Positions 33,856 through 43,595 of a stretch of DNA of 64,000 bases are shown here, piece after piece. Position 1 is the first letter of the stretch, and each line of letters begins with the position of its first letter. The DNA comes from Williamsia sp. (GTDB lineage Bacteria > Bacteroidota > Bacteroidia > Chitinophagales > Chitinophagaceae), in contig JADCRZ010000001.1 in the NCBI GenBank assembly GCA_015069695.1, forward strand, positions 186,001 through 250,000, in the 5' to 3' direction. Position numbers and translations under genes: made by a program. The notes beneath the pieces are model-generated. The model did no database searches, was not told the origin of the DNA, and was given only the letters and a program-made list of their open reading frames with translations.

Positions 33856-35601
33856 ATGAAGAAAAGTGTTATAGCCCTCGCCGTTGCTGCTGCTGCAGGC
33901 GTGATCATTCCCTGGGCCTGTAAAAGAAGTTTTCTCCAACAGACCAATACATTCCAGGGTACCGCTTCTGCCACATTCAACAAACCGCAGGACGTAATCG
34001 CACTCGTCAACGGAATTTATGATACCTACCAGAACAGCGACCTGCTGAAAAAATGCCTTTGGTACCGCGCCAATTTCGGTACGCACGATGCATTTAACTG
34101 GGGCGGTGATGTGTTCTGGAACAACTACCAGATCCCTGCTACCTTCGGGGGTATCGCCACATTCTGGAACCAGTCTTATATCGGTATCGCAAGGGCCAAT
34201 TCGGCCTTTGGCGTCATCAGCAGCACCCTCGAAAGAGGCATTATCACCCAGGCCCTGGCCGACCGCCTGAACGGAGAAGCTTATTTCCTGCGCGGCATGA
34301 CCTATTACTACCTGGCTGCTGCCTTTGGCGGCGTGCCCCTGGAGCTCAATGCCATCACCAACGGACTTACGCCCCGCTCTTCCCGCGAAGATGTATTTAA
34401 GCAGGTGGTTGCCGACATGCAAAAGGCGGAAGGATTGCTCTTGTCAAAAACGGCTTTGCCGGCGGCTGATCTGGGCCGGGCAACAAAAGGAGCTGCCTAT
34501 GCTTATGACGGAGCGGCCCGCATGTGGCTGAAAGATTATACGGGGGCGCTTGCTGCCTTCAACAATACAGAACTGACAAGCAATTACCGCCTCCTGCCCA
34601 ATTTTGCCGATGTGCACGAATACGACCGCCAGAACAACGATGAATCACTTTTCGAAGTGCAGTTTGAAAAGAAAACCGGCGACCCGCAGGACTGGGGCGG
34701 AAGCTGGAACCCGCCCGGTGCTGAGCTGGCCTGGATCGACTCTTTTGGCTGGCCCCAGGAACTGACCGGACAAGGATACGACTATGCCAATCCCGCTCTC
34801 TGGAACTCTTATCAGCAAGGCGACCGGCGCAAGCTGCTGACCATTGTAGGTCCGGGCGATACACTGGCTAGTCCGGGCATTGTAAAAGCATACGGCGGGT
34901 TGAAGGGATACAACCAGGTAAAGCAAGGCTTTCTGTCAAACAATGCTATTTATAAAGCTGACAACGGAACCATCTTAAACACAGTTGGTACACTCACGCG
35001 GCCCTGGTATGGAGATGACAAGGCCCGCACCGGCTATTATTTTTCAAAGAAGTGGAGAGATCCAAATTTAACCGGTGGCAATGCCAACGAGAACGGACAA
35101 AGCAACCTGTTTGGCGATCAGAACCAGATCCTGATGCGCTATGCCGAAGTGGTGCTCAGCCGCGCCGAATGCAAGGTGCGCACCGGCGATGCGGCTGGCG
35201 CAATGGCTGACCTGAAATTGGTTCGTGACAGGGCCTGGGGCGGAACAGCGCCTACAGTTATGCGCGACAGCGCAAATTATGACGGCACGCCCGGCGTAGC
35301 CATCACCGATCCGCTGCAAATGGTGCTGAGCGAATACCGCCACGAACTGGTAGGCGAGTACTCCCTCTTCTTCAATCTCTGCCGCGCGGGCAACGATGTC
35401 GTGATCGCCTTTGTAAAAGCTGCCAACGGAACTGTAGACAACAGCTATGATCCGGTTCCCAACCCGGCGCCGGGGCCCACCCACGACGGACAAAAACACG
35501 GCTTGTACAATACGTCACTGAAGGTCAACAATACCCTTTTACCTATTCCGCAGGGCGCTATCGCGCTGAATCCGAACTTAACCCAAAACCCGGGTTACTA
35601 A
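33856..35601 (+). CDS. SusD-family glycan-binding lipoprotein
   Basis: A 581-residue RagB/SusD protein. The leader ends in WAC, so the lipid anchor is near Cys22. LNGEAYFLRGMTYYYLAAAF and LSEYRHELVGEYSLFFNLCR are the family's helical motifs, the latter in a divergent form. It partners the preceding SusC. Its stop is followed 6 bp later by a perfect hairpin terminator, so the pair forms a bicistronic unit. Confidence 0.93.
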   Translation: MKKSVIALAVAAAAGVIIPWACKRSFLQQTNTFQGTASATFNKPQDVIALVNGIYDTYQNSDLLKKCLWYRANFGTHDAFNWGGDVFWNNYQIPATFGGIATFWNQSYIGIARANSAFGVISSTLERGIITQALADRLNGEAYFLRGMTYYYLAAAFGGVPLELNAITNGLTPRSSREDVFKQVVADMQKAEGLLLSKTALPAADLGRATKGAAYAYDGAARMWLKDYTGALAAFNNTELTSNYRLLPNFADVHEYDRQNNDESLFEVQFEKKTGDPQDWGGSWNPPGAELAWIDSFGWPQELTGQGYDYANPALWNSYQQGDRRKLLTIVGPGDTLASPGIVKAYGGLKGYNQVKQGFLSNNAIYKADNGTILNTVGTLTRPWYGDDKARTGYYFSKKWRDPNLTGGNANENGQSNLFGDQNQILMRYAEVVLSRAECKVRTGDAAGAMADLKLVRDRAWGGTAPTVMRDSANYDGTPGVAITDPLQMVLSEYRHELVGEYSLFFNLCRAGNDVVIAFVKAANGTVDNSYDPVPNPAPGPTHDGQKHGLYNTSLKVNNTLLPIPQGAIALNPNLTQNPGY

Positions 35602-35607
35602 ACCTGG

Positions 35608-35650
35608 GCAGCTAAAAAGGCTTTCTGAAACAGAAAGCCTTTTTAGCTGC
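35608..35650 (+). terminator. Strong 20-bp-stem terminator after SusC/SusD
   Basis: GCAGCTAAAAAGGCTTTCTG (35608-35627) and CAGAAAGCCTTTTTAGCTGC (35631-35650) are perfectly complementary around an AAA loop. The TTTTT within the right arm and the AAAAA in the left arm make it work in either direction. The next gene starts 15 bp later, so either it has its own promoter inside the hairpin region or it depends on read-through. Confidence 0.8.
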
Positions 35651-35664
35651 ATGGCTGGTGAACA

Positions 35665-38600
35665 ATGAAACCTTTTTTCTTCCGCATACTGCTGGCCTTT
35701 CTGGTTGTGGCAACCTTTTTTTCCTGCAACAGAAAACCCACTCTTTTTAATGCTGTTTCTTCCTCCCATTCCGGCATCCATTTTACCAATACGATTCTTG
35801 AAAATGATTCTATCAATCCGCTTGATGTCGTAAACATCTACAACGGCGGGGGCGTAGGCATCGGTGATTTTAACGGGGATGGATTGCAGGATATTTATTT
35901 TACCGGTAACCAGGTCTCCAGCAAGCTTTATTTGAACAGAGGCGATTTCAAGTTTGAGGATGTTACGGAAGAGGCAAACGCAGGCGGCATGGGGCGTTGG
36001 GCAAGAGGCGTATCCGTCGTTGACATCAACGGGGATGGCCTGCCGGATCTCTATATATGCAACACGATTTACAAAGACTCGCTTAGCCGCCGCAACATCC
36101 TGTACATCAACCAGGGAGTTGATGGGAAAGGCACGCCGCATTTCAAAGACATGGCCGCGGAATACGGGCTGGACGCCCATGTACAATCGACCATGGGTTA
36201 TTTTTTTGACTACGACAACGATGGCGATCTGGACATGTACCTGGTTGTGAACGAAGCCTCCAACGGCGCGAATTCCTCTACTTTCCGCGAACGCAACAGC
36301 CTGGGAGGAAATGCACGCAGCACAGGCCGGTTGTACCGCAACGACAAGGACAGCAGTGTGCCGCATGCCGTCTTCCACGATGTATCGCAGCAGGCAGGCA
36401 TCATGCTGGCAGGCTTTGGACATGCAGCCACCATCTGCGACATCAACCGGGACGGCTGGAAAGATATCTATATATCCAATGATTTTTTATCGAGCAATAT
36501 CCTGTACATCAACAAGGGCGACGGAACATTTACCGACCGGTCGAAAGAATATTTCAAACACACTTCATTCAATGCGATGGGACAGGATGTGGTGGACATC
36601 AACAACGATGGACTGGCCGATGTGTATGAGCTGGATATGAGTCCGCCCGACAACTACCGGAAAAAGATGATGCTCAATGCAAGCAATTACAACATCTTTC
36701 AAAACTTCACCCTGTATGGCTACCAGTTCCAGTATGTCCGCAACACCCTGCAGTTGAACCAGGGGCCGCGGGTCGGAGAGAATGATTCTATTGGTCCGCC
36801 GATTTTTAGTGATGTCAGTTTTCTAAGCGGGGTGGCGCAAACAGACTGGAGCTGGGCGCCCCTGATCACTGATTTTGACCTGGATGGTTACCGCGACATC
36901 ATTGTTACCAACGGTTTTCCGAAAGACGTGTCTGATCATGACTTTATTGCCTACCGCCATGAAAGCGCGCTGCCGTTGAGCAAGGAAGAATTGTTGAAAA
37001 AGATCCCGCAGATCAAGCTGCACAATTACGCGTTTAAAAATGCGGATGGCACCCTTTTCAAAGACGTTTCAAAAGAGTGGGGACTGGAGCAGCCTGCGTT
37101 CTCTAACGGCGCTGCCTATGCGGATCTGGACAATGATGGCGACCTGGATATGGTTGTCAGCAACATCAATGAGGAAGCAAGTGTCTATCAAAATAATTCG
37201 CGCGATAGGGCGGACAGCTCGATGAATTTTTTGCAGGTTGATTTCCGGGGAGAAGGAGAGAACCGGAACGGACTGGGGGCTTTTGTGGCTATTTATTATG
37301 GCGGCAGCAAACAACAGGTTTTTGAAAACACGCCGTACCGGGGTTACTTGTCAACCAATGGCAGTGGCGCCCATTTTGGTTTGGGCAAAACAACTGTCGT
37401 GGATTCCGTAGTGGTTACATGGCCGGGAAACAAAAAGCAGGTACTGAAAAACATCAAAGCCAACCAGCGCTTGCTTGTCAGCATAGCAGCCGCTTCCGGT
37501 TACCAGCAAGACGCCGGTCCGCTGCTATCTACAGAAGCCCTTTTCAGGGAGGTCACAAGATCCCTGAACATCCAGTACAAGCACAAGGATTTTGATTTTA
37601 TAGACTTCAACATACAAACCACCTTGCCCCACAAGCTCTCGGAGTATTGCCCGGCACTGGCCGCGGGCGATGTGGATGGGAACGGATTGGATGATTTAGT
37701 TGTGGGTGGCAATTCAATTTACAAAGCGCAGGTATTCTTACAGCAAAAGGGGGGCAAATTTCAGCAACGCATGCTGGTAGAGGATAAAGATACGAGCGGC
37801 ATAGAAAGCAAAGACGGCGGACTGCTGCTTTTTGATGCCGATGGAGATGGCAGCCTGGATGTGTATATAACAGGCAGCGGCTACAAATACGCACCCGGCA
37901 GCCCGAATTACCAGGACCATCTTTATCTGAATGATGGAAAAGGACATTTTCATGCATCTCTCCATGCCTTACCCCTCAACAATACCAGTAAGCTATGTGT
38001 TCGCGCGACCGACTTCAATGGGGATGGAAAGCTCGACTTATTTGTTTCGGGCAGGGTAGAGCCCTGGAATTATCCCAAAGCGGTCAGCAGCTTTCTCTAC
38101 CGGAACGATACGCAAAACGGTGTTGTAAAGTTTACCGATGTTACAGCAGCAATAGCACCGGGCCTGAAAGAAATCGGACTGGTTTGCGATGCCCTGTTCA
38201 GTGATTTTGACAACGACGGACAAACAGACCTGATCTTAGCTGCTGAATGGCTGCCTATCATCTTTTTTAGAAATGAAGGCGGCCGGTTCAGGAATACAAC
38301 AGAAAGTACCGGGCTTGCCCGAGCACCGGGCTGGTGGAATTCTATTGCAGCCGGTGATTTCCGGCATACGGGCCGCATGGATTATATCGTTGGCAATACG
38401 GGCCTCAATACTTTTTACAAAGCCAGCGAACAATATCCTGTTTCTGTAACTGCCAATGACTTTGGGCAAACCGGTGGTTACGCCCCCATTTCCTCTGTGT
38501 ATCTGCCTGCACAGGATGGCAGCCTGCAGGAGTTTCCCGCCAACGGACGGGATGAGATCATCGACAAATTGCCTTTTTTAAAAAAGCGCTTTCCTGATTA

Positions 38601-39249
38601 CAACTCTTTTGCAACAGCACGCATGAGCGATGTGTTTACACCCGAACAGCGCAAGGGAGCTTTACAATTGCACGCAAACACCCTGCAGTCGTGCTACCTG
38701 AGAAATGAAGGGCAGGGAAAGTTCACGCTTACTCCCCTGCCGCTTCCGGCACAAACTTCCCTCATCAACGGCATGGTTGTCGACGATTTTGACGGAGACG
38801 GAAATCTGGATGTGCTGCTGAACGGAAACGATTATGGTACAGAAGTGACCACCGGCCGCTACGATGCCATGAATGGCCTCCTGTTAAAAGGCGATGGCAG
38901 CGGTGGCTTCTTGCCCCTTGCCATCCTGCAAAGCGGGATCTGGATTCCCGGTAATGGCAAAGCCCTGGTAAAGCTGCGGGAGGGGGAAGATGGATACCTG
39001 GTAGCAGCTTCGCAAAACGGGGATGCCATCAAATTATTTGAACGCAAGCAAAAAGCATGGACAATAAAATTGCTGCCGGACGATGTGCGGGCAATGCTTA
39101 CTTTCAACAACGGAACAAAACAGAAGGAAGAGTTTTACTACGGGGCATCATTCCTGTCGCAGTCTGCGCGGTTTTTATCAGTTGCTCCTGCGGTAAAAAG
39201 CGCGGAGATCGAAAACACCAAAGGTAAAAAGCGCATAGTGAGCTTTTAA
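35665..39249 (+). CDS. FG-GAP/VCBS-repeat lipoprotein with ASPIC/UnbV domain
   Basis: A 1194-residue surface lipoprotein (leader ending FFSCN, Cys21). Many FG-GAP blades with calcium-type DxDxDG loops are seen, for example GDFNGDGLQDIYF, VDINGDGLPDLYI and FDADGDGSLDVYI, in two groups around an ASPIC/UnbV domain at about residues 520-620 (NGSGAHFGLGKTTVVDSVVV). The blades would fold into one or two beta-propellers. Such proteins are common near SusC/SusD genes in Bacteroidota, but their role (glycan binding or enzymatic) is not established. It follows a strong terminator and precedes an oxidoreductase by 18 bp. Confidence 0.88.
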   Translation: MKPFFFRILLAFLVVATFFSCNRKPTLFNAVSSSHSGIHFTNTILENDSINPLDVVNIYNGGGVGIGDFNGDGLQDIYFTGNQVSSKLYLNRGDFKFEDVTEEANAGGMGRWARGVSVVDINGDGLPDLYICNTIYKDSLSRRNILYINQGVDGKGTPHFKDMAAEYGLDAHVQSTMGYFFDYDNDGDLDMYLVVNEASNGANSSTFRERNSLGGNARSTGRLYRNDKDSSVPHAVFHDVSQQAGIMLAGFGHAATICDINRDGWKDIYISNDFLSSNILYINKGDGTFTDRSKEYFKHTSFNAMGQDVVDINNDGLADVYELDMSPPDNYRKKMMLNASNYNIFQNFTLYGYQFQYVRNTLQLNQGPRVGENDSIGPPIFSDVSFLSGVAQTDWSWAPLITDFDLDGYRDIIVTNGFPKDVSDHDFIAYRHESALPLSKEELLKKIPQIKLHNYAFKNADGTLFKDVSKEWGLEQPAFSNGAAYADLDNDGDLDMVVSNINEEASVYQNNSRDRADSSMNFLQVDFRGEGENRNGLGAFVAIYYGGSKQQVFENTPYRGYLSTNGSGAHFGLGKTTVVDSVVVTWPGNKKQVLKNIKANQRLLVSIAAASGYQQDAGPLLSTEALFREVTRSLNIQYKHKDFDFIDFNIQTTLPHKLSEYCPALAAGDVDGNGLDDLVVGGNSIYKAQVFLQQKGGKFQQRMLVEDKDTSGIESKDGGLLLFDADGDGSLDVYITGSGYKYAPGSPNYQDHLYLNDGKGHFHASLHALPLNNTSKLCVRATDFNGDGKLDLFVSGRVEPWNYPKAVSSFLYRNDTQNGVVKFTDVTAAIAPGLKEIGLVCDALFSDFDNDGQTDLILAAEWLPIIFFRNEGGRFRNTTESTGLARAPGWWNSIAAGDFRHTGRMDYIVGNTGLNTFYKASEQYPVSVTANDFGQTGGYAPISSVYLPAQDGSLQEFPANGRDEIIDKLPFLKKRFPDYNSFATARMSDVFTPEQRKGALQLHANTLQSCYLRNEGQGKFTLTPLPLPAQTSLINGMVVDDFDGDGNLDVLLNGNDYGTEVTTGRYDAMNGLLLKGDGSGGFLPLAILQSGIWIPGNGKALVKLREGEDGYLVAASQNGDAIKLFERKQKAWTIKLLPDDVRAMLTFNNGTKQKEEFYYGASFLSQSARFLSVAPAVKSAEIENTKGKKRIVSF

Positions 39250-39267
39250 ACAAACAAGCTTTCTGAT

Positions 39268-40449
39268 ATGCAAAAACAAGAACTCAAAGCCGGCATCGTG
39301 GGTTCCGGCTTTGCAGCCCGCTTTCATTATGAGGCATTGCAGCGGGTATATAGTGCCCGGGTAGAGATCGTGGGTGCTTACTCATCTACCCGTGAGAAGC
39401 TGTTGCAGTTTGCCGGTCCCAGGGGGATCAATGCCTTTGCGAACCTGGATGAGCTGATCGGGGCTGTTGACATTGTTCATGTATGCACGCCGCCGGTTAC
39501 GCATGAACCGATCGTGGTCGCTGCTTTGCAGCAGCACAAGGGGGTAATTGTTGAAAAGCCGTTCACCGGCTATTTTGGCGATGGCAGCAGCGGGTTCAAC
39601 GGAGACCTGTTCCCAAGGGAAGAGGGGCTCGAACAGGCGCTGCAAAGTGTGGGCAGGATGCTCGAAGCTGAAAAGGGGAGCAGGGGACGGATCATGTACG
39701 CGGAGAACTGGGTGTATGCGCCGGCGATTCAGAAAGAAAGGGAGCTCTTACAGAAAACAGGTGCCCAGATCCTGTGGATGCACGGGGAAGAATCCCACTC
39801 CGGTTCCCATTCGTCTGCTTACGGGCAATGGAAATTATCAGGAGGCGGGTCGATGATGGGGAAGGGATGTCATCCCCTGACGGCAGCCATCTACCTGAAA
39901 CATGTGGAAGGCCGTGCAAGAGACGGACAGCCGATCAGGCCTCAAACGGTTTCTGCCCGGACGCATGCCATTACAAGAGGGAAAAATTTTCAGAACAGGG
40001 GTCATATAAGGACGGGCTACAAAGACATTGAAGACTTTGCCCTGCTCCATGTTGTGTTTAGCGATGGAACGATTGCCGACCTGTTTGCCAGCGAACTGGT
40101 GATGGGCGGTGTGCACAACTGGATCGAGGTGAACACCACCAACCACCGGTCCGTCTGCAACATCCATCCCAACAATGCCATGCAAGCTTATACACCTGAT
40201 GAAGACTATTTCAAAGAAGTGTATGTAGTAGAAAAAACAGAAACAAAACAAGGCTGGTCATTCATGTCGCCGGACGAAGCCTGGTTTGCCGGGTACCAGC
40301 ATGAGATGGATGCCTTTTACAGGAATGCCGTTTATGCAGACCATATAGAAAGCAATAGCAGCCTGGCTGCTGATGTGATTGCCACCATTTATGCCGGCTA
40401 TCTTTCCGCAGAAAGGAAAGGGGCTGAAGTGGAAATCGCTGTATTGTAA
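39268..40449 (+). CDS. Gfo/Idh/MocA-family oxidoreductase
   Basis: A 393-residue NAD(P)-dependent oxidoreductase without a signal peptide. The Rossmann motif is GIVGSGFAARFHYEA near residue 9, and the family Lys is in IVEKPFTGYF. The C-terminal domain has SGGGSMMGKGCHPLTAAIYL, where the His after KGC is the expected active-site residue. It is only distantly related to the Gfo/Idh protein at 19647, so a different substrate is likely. It lies 18 bp after the FG-GAP lipoprotein and converges on the polygalacturonase gene, with 24 bp between the stop codons. Confidence 0.88.
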   Translation: MQKQELKAGIVGSGFAARFHYEALQRVYSARVEIVGAYSSTREKLLQFAGPRGINAFANLDELIGAVDIVHVCTPPVTHEPIVVAALQQHKGVIVEKPFTGYFGDGSSGFNGDLFPREEGLEQALQSVGRMLEAEKGSRGRIMYAENWVYAPAIQKERELLQKTGAQILWMHGEESHSGSHSSAYGQWKLSGGGSMMGKGCHPLTAAIYLKHVEGRARDGQPIRPQTVSARTHAITRGKNFQNRGHIRTGYKDIEDFALLHVVFSDGTIADLFASELVMGGVHNWIEVNTTNHRSVCNIHPNNAMQAYTPDEDYFKEVYVVEKTETKQGWSFMSPDEAWFAGYQHEMDAFYRNAVYADHIESNSSLAADVIATIYAGYLSAERKGAEVEIAVL

Positions 40450-40473
40450 ACGCCTCAGCCGGTAAGCCTTTCA

Positions 40474-41895
40474 TCAGTTAGATGATGTTGCCGGCACCTG
40501 CGCCAGCTGTCCGTTGATCTTTACATTTTCGAGCCGGAAATTTTTGACATGGTCTACCTGGATGGGTGTCTTTACGCCGTTGATGTCGCAGTTGACCATT
40601 TGCAGGTTTGTTACCGGCGATTCTTCATATGCCCGCACATACACGGCAAAATCGCCGCCTTTTTTTACATCCAGGTTTTCTACCCGGATATTGCGGATGG
40701 CAGGCATAAAGTTACCGGGTTGTTCATAGAACATATTGCAGGTGACGGCGGCATCGCGGTAGGTGCCTACTTGAACGTCTTTCATAAACACGTTTTCTAT
40801 GATGCCGCCCCTGCTCGAGCTGGTTTTTATCCGCAGGATCCTTTCCAGGTTGGGACTGTCCATGATGCAGTTCAGGGCATAGATGTTTTTTGCGCCGCCT
40901 GAAATTTCGCTGCCGATCACCACACCACCATGTCCGTCTTTCATTTCACAATATTCGATGATGTGATTTTCTGCTGGCCTGCCAATCGTTCTGCCATCCT
41001 CATCCCTTCCTGATTTAATGGCGATGCAATCATCGCCCGTATCAAAATAACAGTTCTTGATCAGTACATTTTTGCATGATTCCGGATCTACACCATCTGT
41101 GTTGGGGCCATGGGAAATGATGGTTACGCCATCAACCGTCACGTTTTCACAGAGCACCGGATTTACATTCCACATGGGTGAGTTGATGATCTTTACGCCG
41201 GAGATCAGGATGTTTTTGCAGTTGTAAGGTTGAATAAAATTCGGGCGGAGAAAGCTGCTGTCGCTGAACGTTCTGGAACGGGCGGGTATCCTTTTGTGGT
41301 TCATGTCGTGGAGCTGGTCCCTTGCTTTTACCTGTTTGGCTGGCCGGCCCGCGTTCCAGGCCCACCAGGTTTTGTAGCTCGCCCTGCCGTCTAAAGTGCC
41401 GTGTCCGGTAACGGCAATATTTTGTTGTCCGTATGCATAAATCAACGCAGAGTAATTCATGACCTCCATGCCTTCCCAGCGGGTAAATACAATGGGATAG
41501 TCTTTGGCATCCGTACTGAATACGATGCGTGCACTATCAGCCAGGTGAAGCTCAACATTGCTTTTCAGGTGGATGGCCCCGGTCAGAAACGTACCCAGCG
41601 GAACAATGACCCGGCCGCCACCGCTCTTGTTGCAGGCTTCTATGGCCTTCCTGAAGGCTTCTGTATTGAGGGTGGTTCCATCACCGACTGCACCGTAGGC
41701 GGTAACCGGAAATTCTTTTGCCGGAAATTTCGGCGCCCTGATCTGTTTCCGGATGGCTTCTATTTCTTTCATCGGCTCCGCAGAAGTTTTCCAGGCGCGG
41801 GCTTGCTGGGCAGTGGCTGCGGAATACAAGCATGTTGCTGCCAGCAGCAGCATGGATGCCTTTCGCAGACCGGGGCGTGTTTCTGTCTGTTTCAT
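40474..41895 (-). CDS. Secreted GH28 polygalacturonase-family hydrolase
   Basis: A 473-residue protein with a signal peptide (to about residue 30) and the parallel beta-helix of family GH28. All four family motifs are intact: NTDGVDPESC (catalytic Asp), GDDCIAIKSG (two Asp), GHGGVVIGSE (His) and RILRIKTS (Arg/Lys for the uronate carboxyl). It cleaves galacturonan or rhamnogalacturonan bonds in pectin, in the periplasm or at the surface. It shares a strand with the CE15 esterase 45 bp upstream, so both are probably co-transcribed in an operon aimed at plant cell walls. Confidence 0.94.
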   Translation of the reverse strand: MKQTETRPGLRKASMLLLAATCLYSAATAQQARAWKTSAEPMKEIEAIRKQIRAPKFPAKEFPVTAYGAVGDGTTLNTEAFRKAIEACNKSGGGRVIVPLGTFLTGAIHLKSNVELHLADSARIVFSTDAKDYPIVFTRWEGMEVMNYSALIYAYGQQNIAVTGHGTLDGRASYKTWWAWNAGRPAKQVKARDQLHDMNHKRIPARSRTFSDSSFLRPNFIQPYNCKNILISGVKIINSPMWNVNPVLCENVTVDGVTIISHGPNTDGVDPESCKNVLIKNCYFDTGDDCIAIKSGRDEDGRTIGRPAENHIIEYCEMKDGHGGVVIGSEISGGAKNIYALNCIMDSPNLERILRIKTSSSRGGIIENVFMKDVQVGTYRDAAVTCNMFYEQPGNFMPAIRNIRVENLDVKKGGDFAVYVRAYEESPVTNLQMVNCDINGVKTPIQVDHVKNFRLENVKINGQLAQVPATSSN

Positions 41896-41940
41896 TTGGT
41901 GTGATGATATTTAAGATTGACAGGATAACAAAGGGCTGGT

Positions 41941-43242
41941 TTAGAGATACTTTTTCATGAACTCAATGAACAGGGGCCAGTCGGCCGGAATGGTGCCATG
42001 GCCGCCTGCATGCATGTAGTAGCCAAGCGGGTTGTACAGGAGTGACTGGTCGCCTGCGGCCGGCATTGCATCTGTTCCCGGACCCTTTTTGTTGAACAGC
42101 TTGTAAACGGGTTCGGCGGCAACTGCGGCCAGGAATTCGCCTTTTGGATCCGACCAGTAATCTGTGTCACCGGTTTGAAGCAGGAGGGGACGGGGCGCCA
42201 GGAGGGCCACCAGCATATGGGCATCTACGGGAGAGGCGTTGAAGTCGGCGGCATAGCTGTGCCATTGCGGCGCAAACTGGTAGTAGTAGCGGGAAGTATC
42301 CGACATGTGCTTGATGTTCTCGCCATAATCGCGGCGGCTGATGGCAGCCCCGCCTTCGCCGGAACAGCTGGCGATCACCATTTTAAACCTGGTGTCGTGG
42401 CCGCCTGCCCACAGCACGGTCTTTCCCAGCCGCGATGTTCCCTGCAGCGCGATCCGTTTGGCGTCGATCTGTTTGTCTGTTTCAAAATAGTCCATGGCGC
42501 GGCTCAGTCCCCATGCCCATGCAGAGATGGCGCCCCATTCATCCGGGGCAACACCTGCAGCACCCGGCTTCAGGTAAGTCTTTCTGATCCCGTATGGAAG
42601 TCCTGTTTTAAAGTCCGGCTCTATATCGCCATAGTAAACCGTTGCTACACCGAAGCCCTGTGAAACAAAGCTCTCTACATTGATCTTTCCGAAATTGGCT
42701 CCCTGTGCGGCAGGAACCTTTTTTCCTTCCCGGTTCCAGACCATGCCTGCCTTTATCCCGGGGTCGTCGACGGCGCTTGCGTTGGCGGAAAAATTGATGA
42801 TCAGCAGGAGCGGAGCGGGCTTGTTACTCTTTGCAGGAAGGTAGATGAGCAGGTCCATTTTATGGTCCGATGTGTCTTTGGTAAAGTAAACGGTCACCTG
42901 CTTGCGCAGCGCTTTTCCATCATAGGCAGGCGTGCCTTTGTCGAAGACCAAAAAGTGCATACCGGCAGGGCGGGGTGGCATCTTGCCAAACTGGTTTTCT
43001 TCAACCAATTTTACGATCTCCGGTCTTCGCTTTTCCGTCCACTCTTTTGCCCCGTTCACCTTGCTGCCATTGCGCAGGGTGAATAAATCCGGCAGGGTAT
43101 ACGTGCCTACTTTGTCTTCATCATAATTCACCGGGAAGCCGGCAGATGTTTTAGGCAGGTTTTCTTTCTGGCTGAACAAGGTGGTAGAAGCCAGCAGGAT
43201 CCAGGAGAGCAGAAAGGTTTTTTGTACGCGGTCGGTTTTCAT
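41941..43242 (-). CDS. Secreted CE15 glucuronoyl esterase
   Basis: A 433-residue alpha/beta-hydrolase with a signal peptide (residues 1-24). The signature GTSRLGK holds the nucleophile Ser270; the matching family motif is G-x-SR-x-G. MHAGGHGTIP near residue 412 gives the catalytic His. CE15 enzymes cleave esters between glucuronic acid on xylan and lignin alcohols, and some act on pectic uronate esters. It is the first gene of the minus-strand pair with the GH28 enzyme. About 350 bp of non-coding DNA precede it. Confidence 0.92.
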   Translation of the reverse strand: MKTDRVQKTFLLSWILLASTTLFSQKENLPKTSAGFPVNYDEDKVGTYTLPDLFTLRNGSKVNGAKEWTEKRRPEIVKLVEENQFGKMPPRPAGMHFLVFDKGTPAYDGKALRKQVTVYFTKDTSDHKMDLLIYLPAKSNKPAPLLLIINFSANASAVDDPGIKAGMVWNREGKKVPAAQGANFGKINVESFVSQGFGVATVYYGDIEPDFKTGLPYGIRKTYLKPGAAGVAPDEWGAISAWAWGLSRAMDYFETDKQIDAKRIALQGTSRLGKTVLWAGGHDTRFKMVIASCSGEGGAAISRRDYGENIKHMSDTSRYYYQFAPQWHSYAADFNASPVDAHMLVALLAPRPLLLQTGDTDYWSDPKGEFLAAVAAEPVYKLFNKKGPGTDAMPAAGDQSLLYNPLGYYMHAGGHGTIPADWPLFIEFMKKYL

Positions 43243-43595
43243 ATGTGCACAGGGTTTACTGATTGGTAAAAAAGGCTTACAACAAGCGGCCGGAAAAAAG
43301 CAGGACCTAGGTGTGAGAATACGACAGGCATCATGGCATGGATCAGCTGGAATAAAGATGGCGAAATATTATCATCCGGCCGTAAAAATTTATGGAATCG
43401 TTTGCGTAGCAGAAATTCTTTCCTGGAGAAACTTTGATGATGATCTGGCTGGTGTTAACTTCCTGTAAAGTTGATTGGGTGTATTGCCTGAAATTTCTAA
43501 ATTGTATCAAAATAGACCCGGCTGACTGTTCTTTGTATGCTTACTGTCTGCAGGTCCAATCATGTAATCTTCTTTAACCAATCTAAAACAATCCC
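43243..43595. other. 353-bp divergent intergenic region
   Basis: It separates the minus-strand esterase and the plus-strand caspase-hydrolase fusion, so it must hold both promoters. I see no gene. On the plus strand, GTTCTTTG at 43528-43535 resembles the -7 box only partly, with TTG 23 bp upstream. No strong terminator or repeat is apparent. Confidence 0.4.

Noticed and set aside
43181-43468. A 95-residue plus-strand frame in the esterase/caspase intergenic region
   Set aside because: A third of it is antisense to the esterase signal peptide, and the rest shows no motif or promoter. Treated as non-coding.
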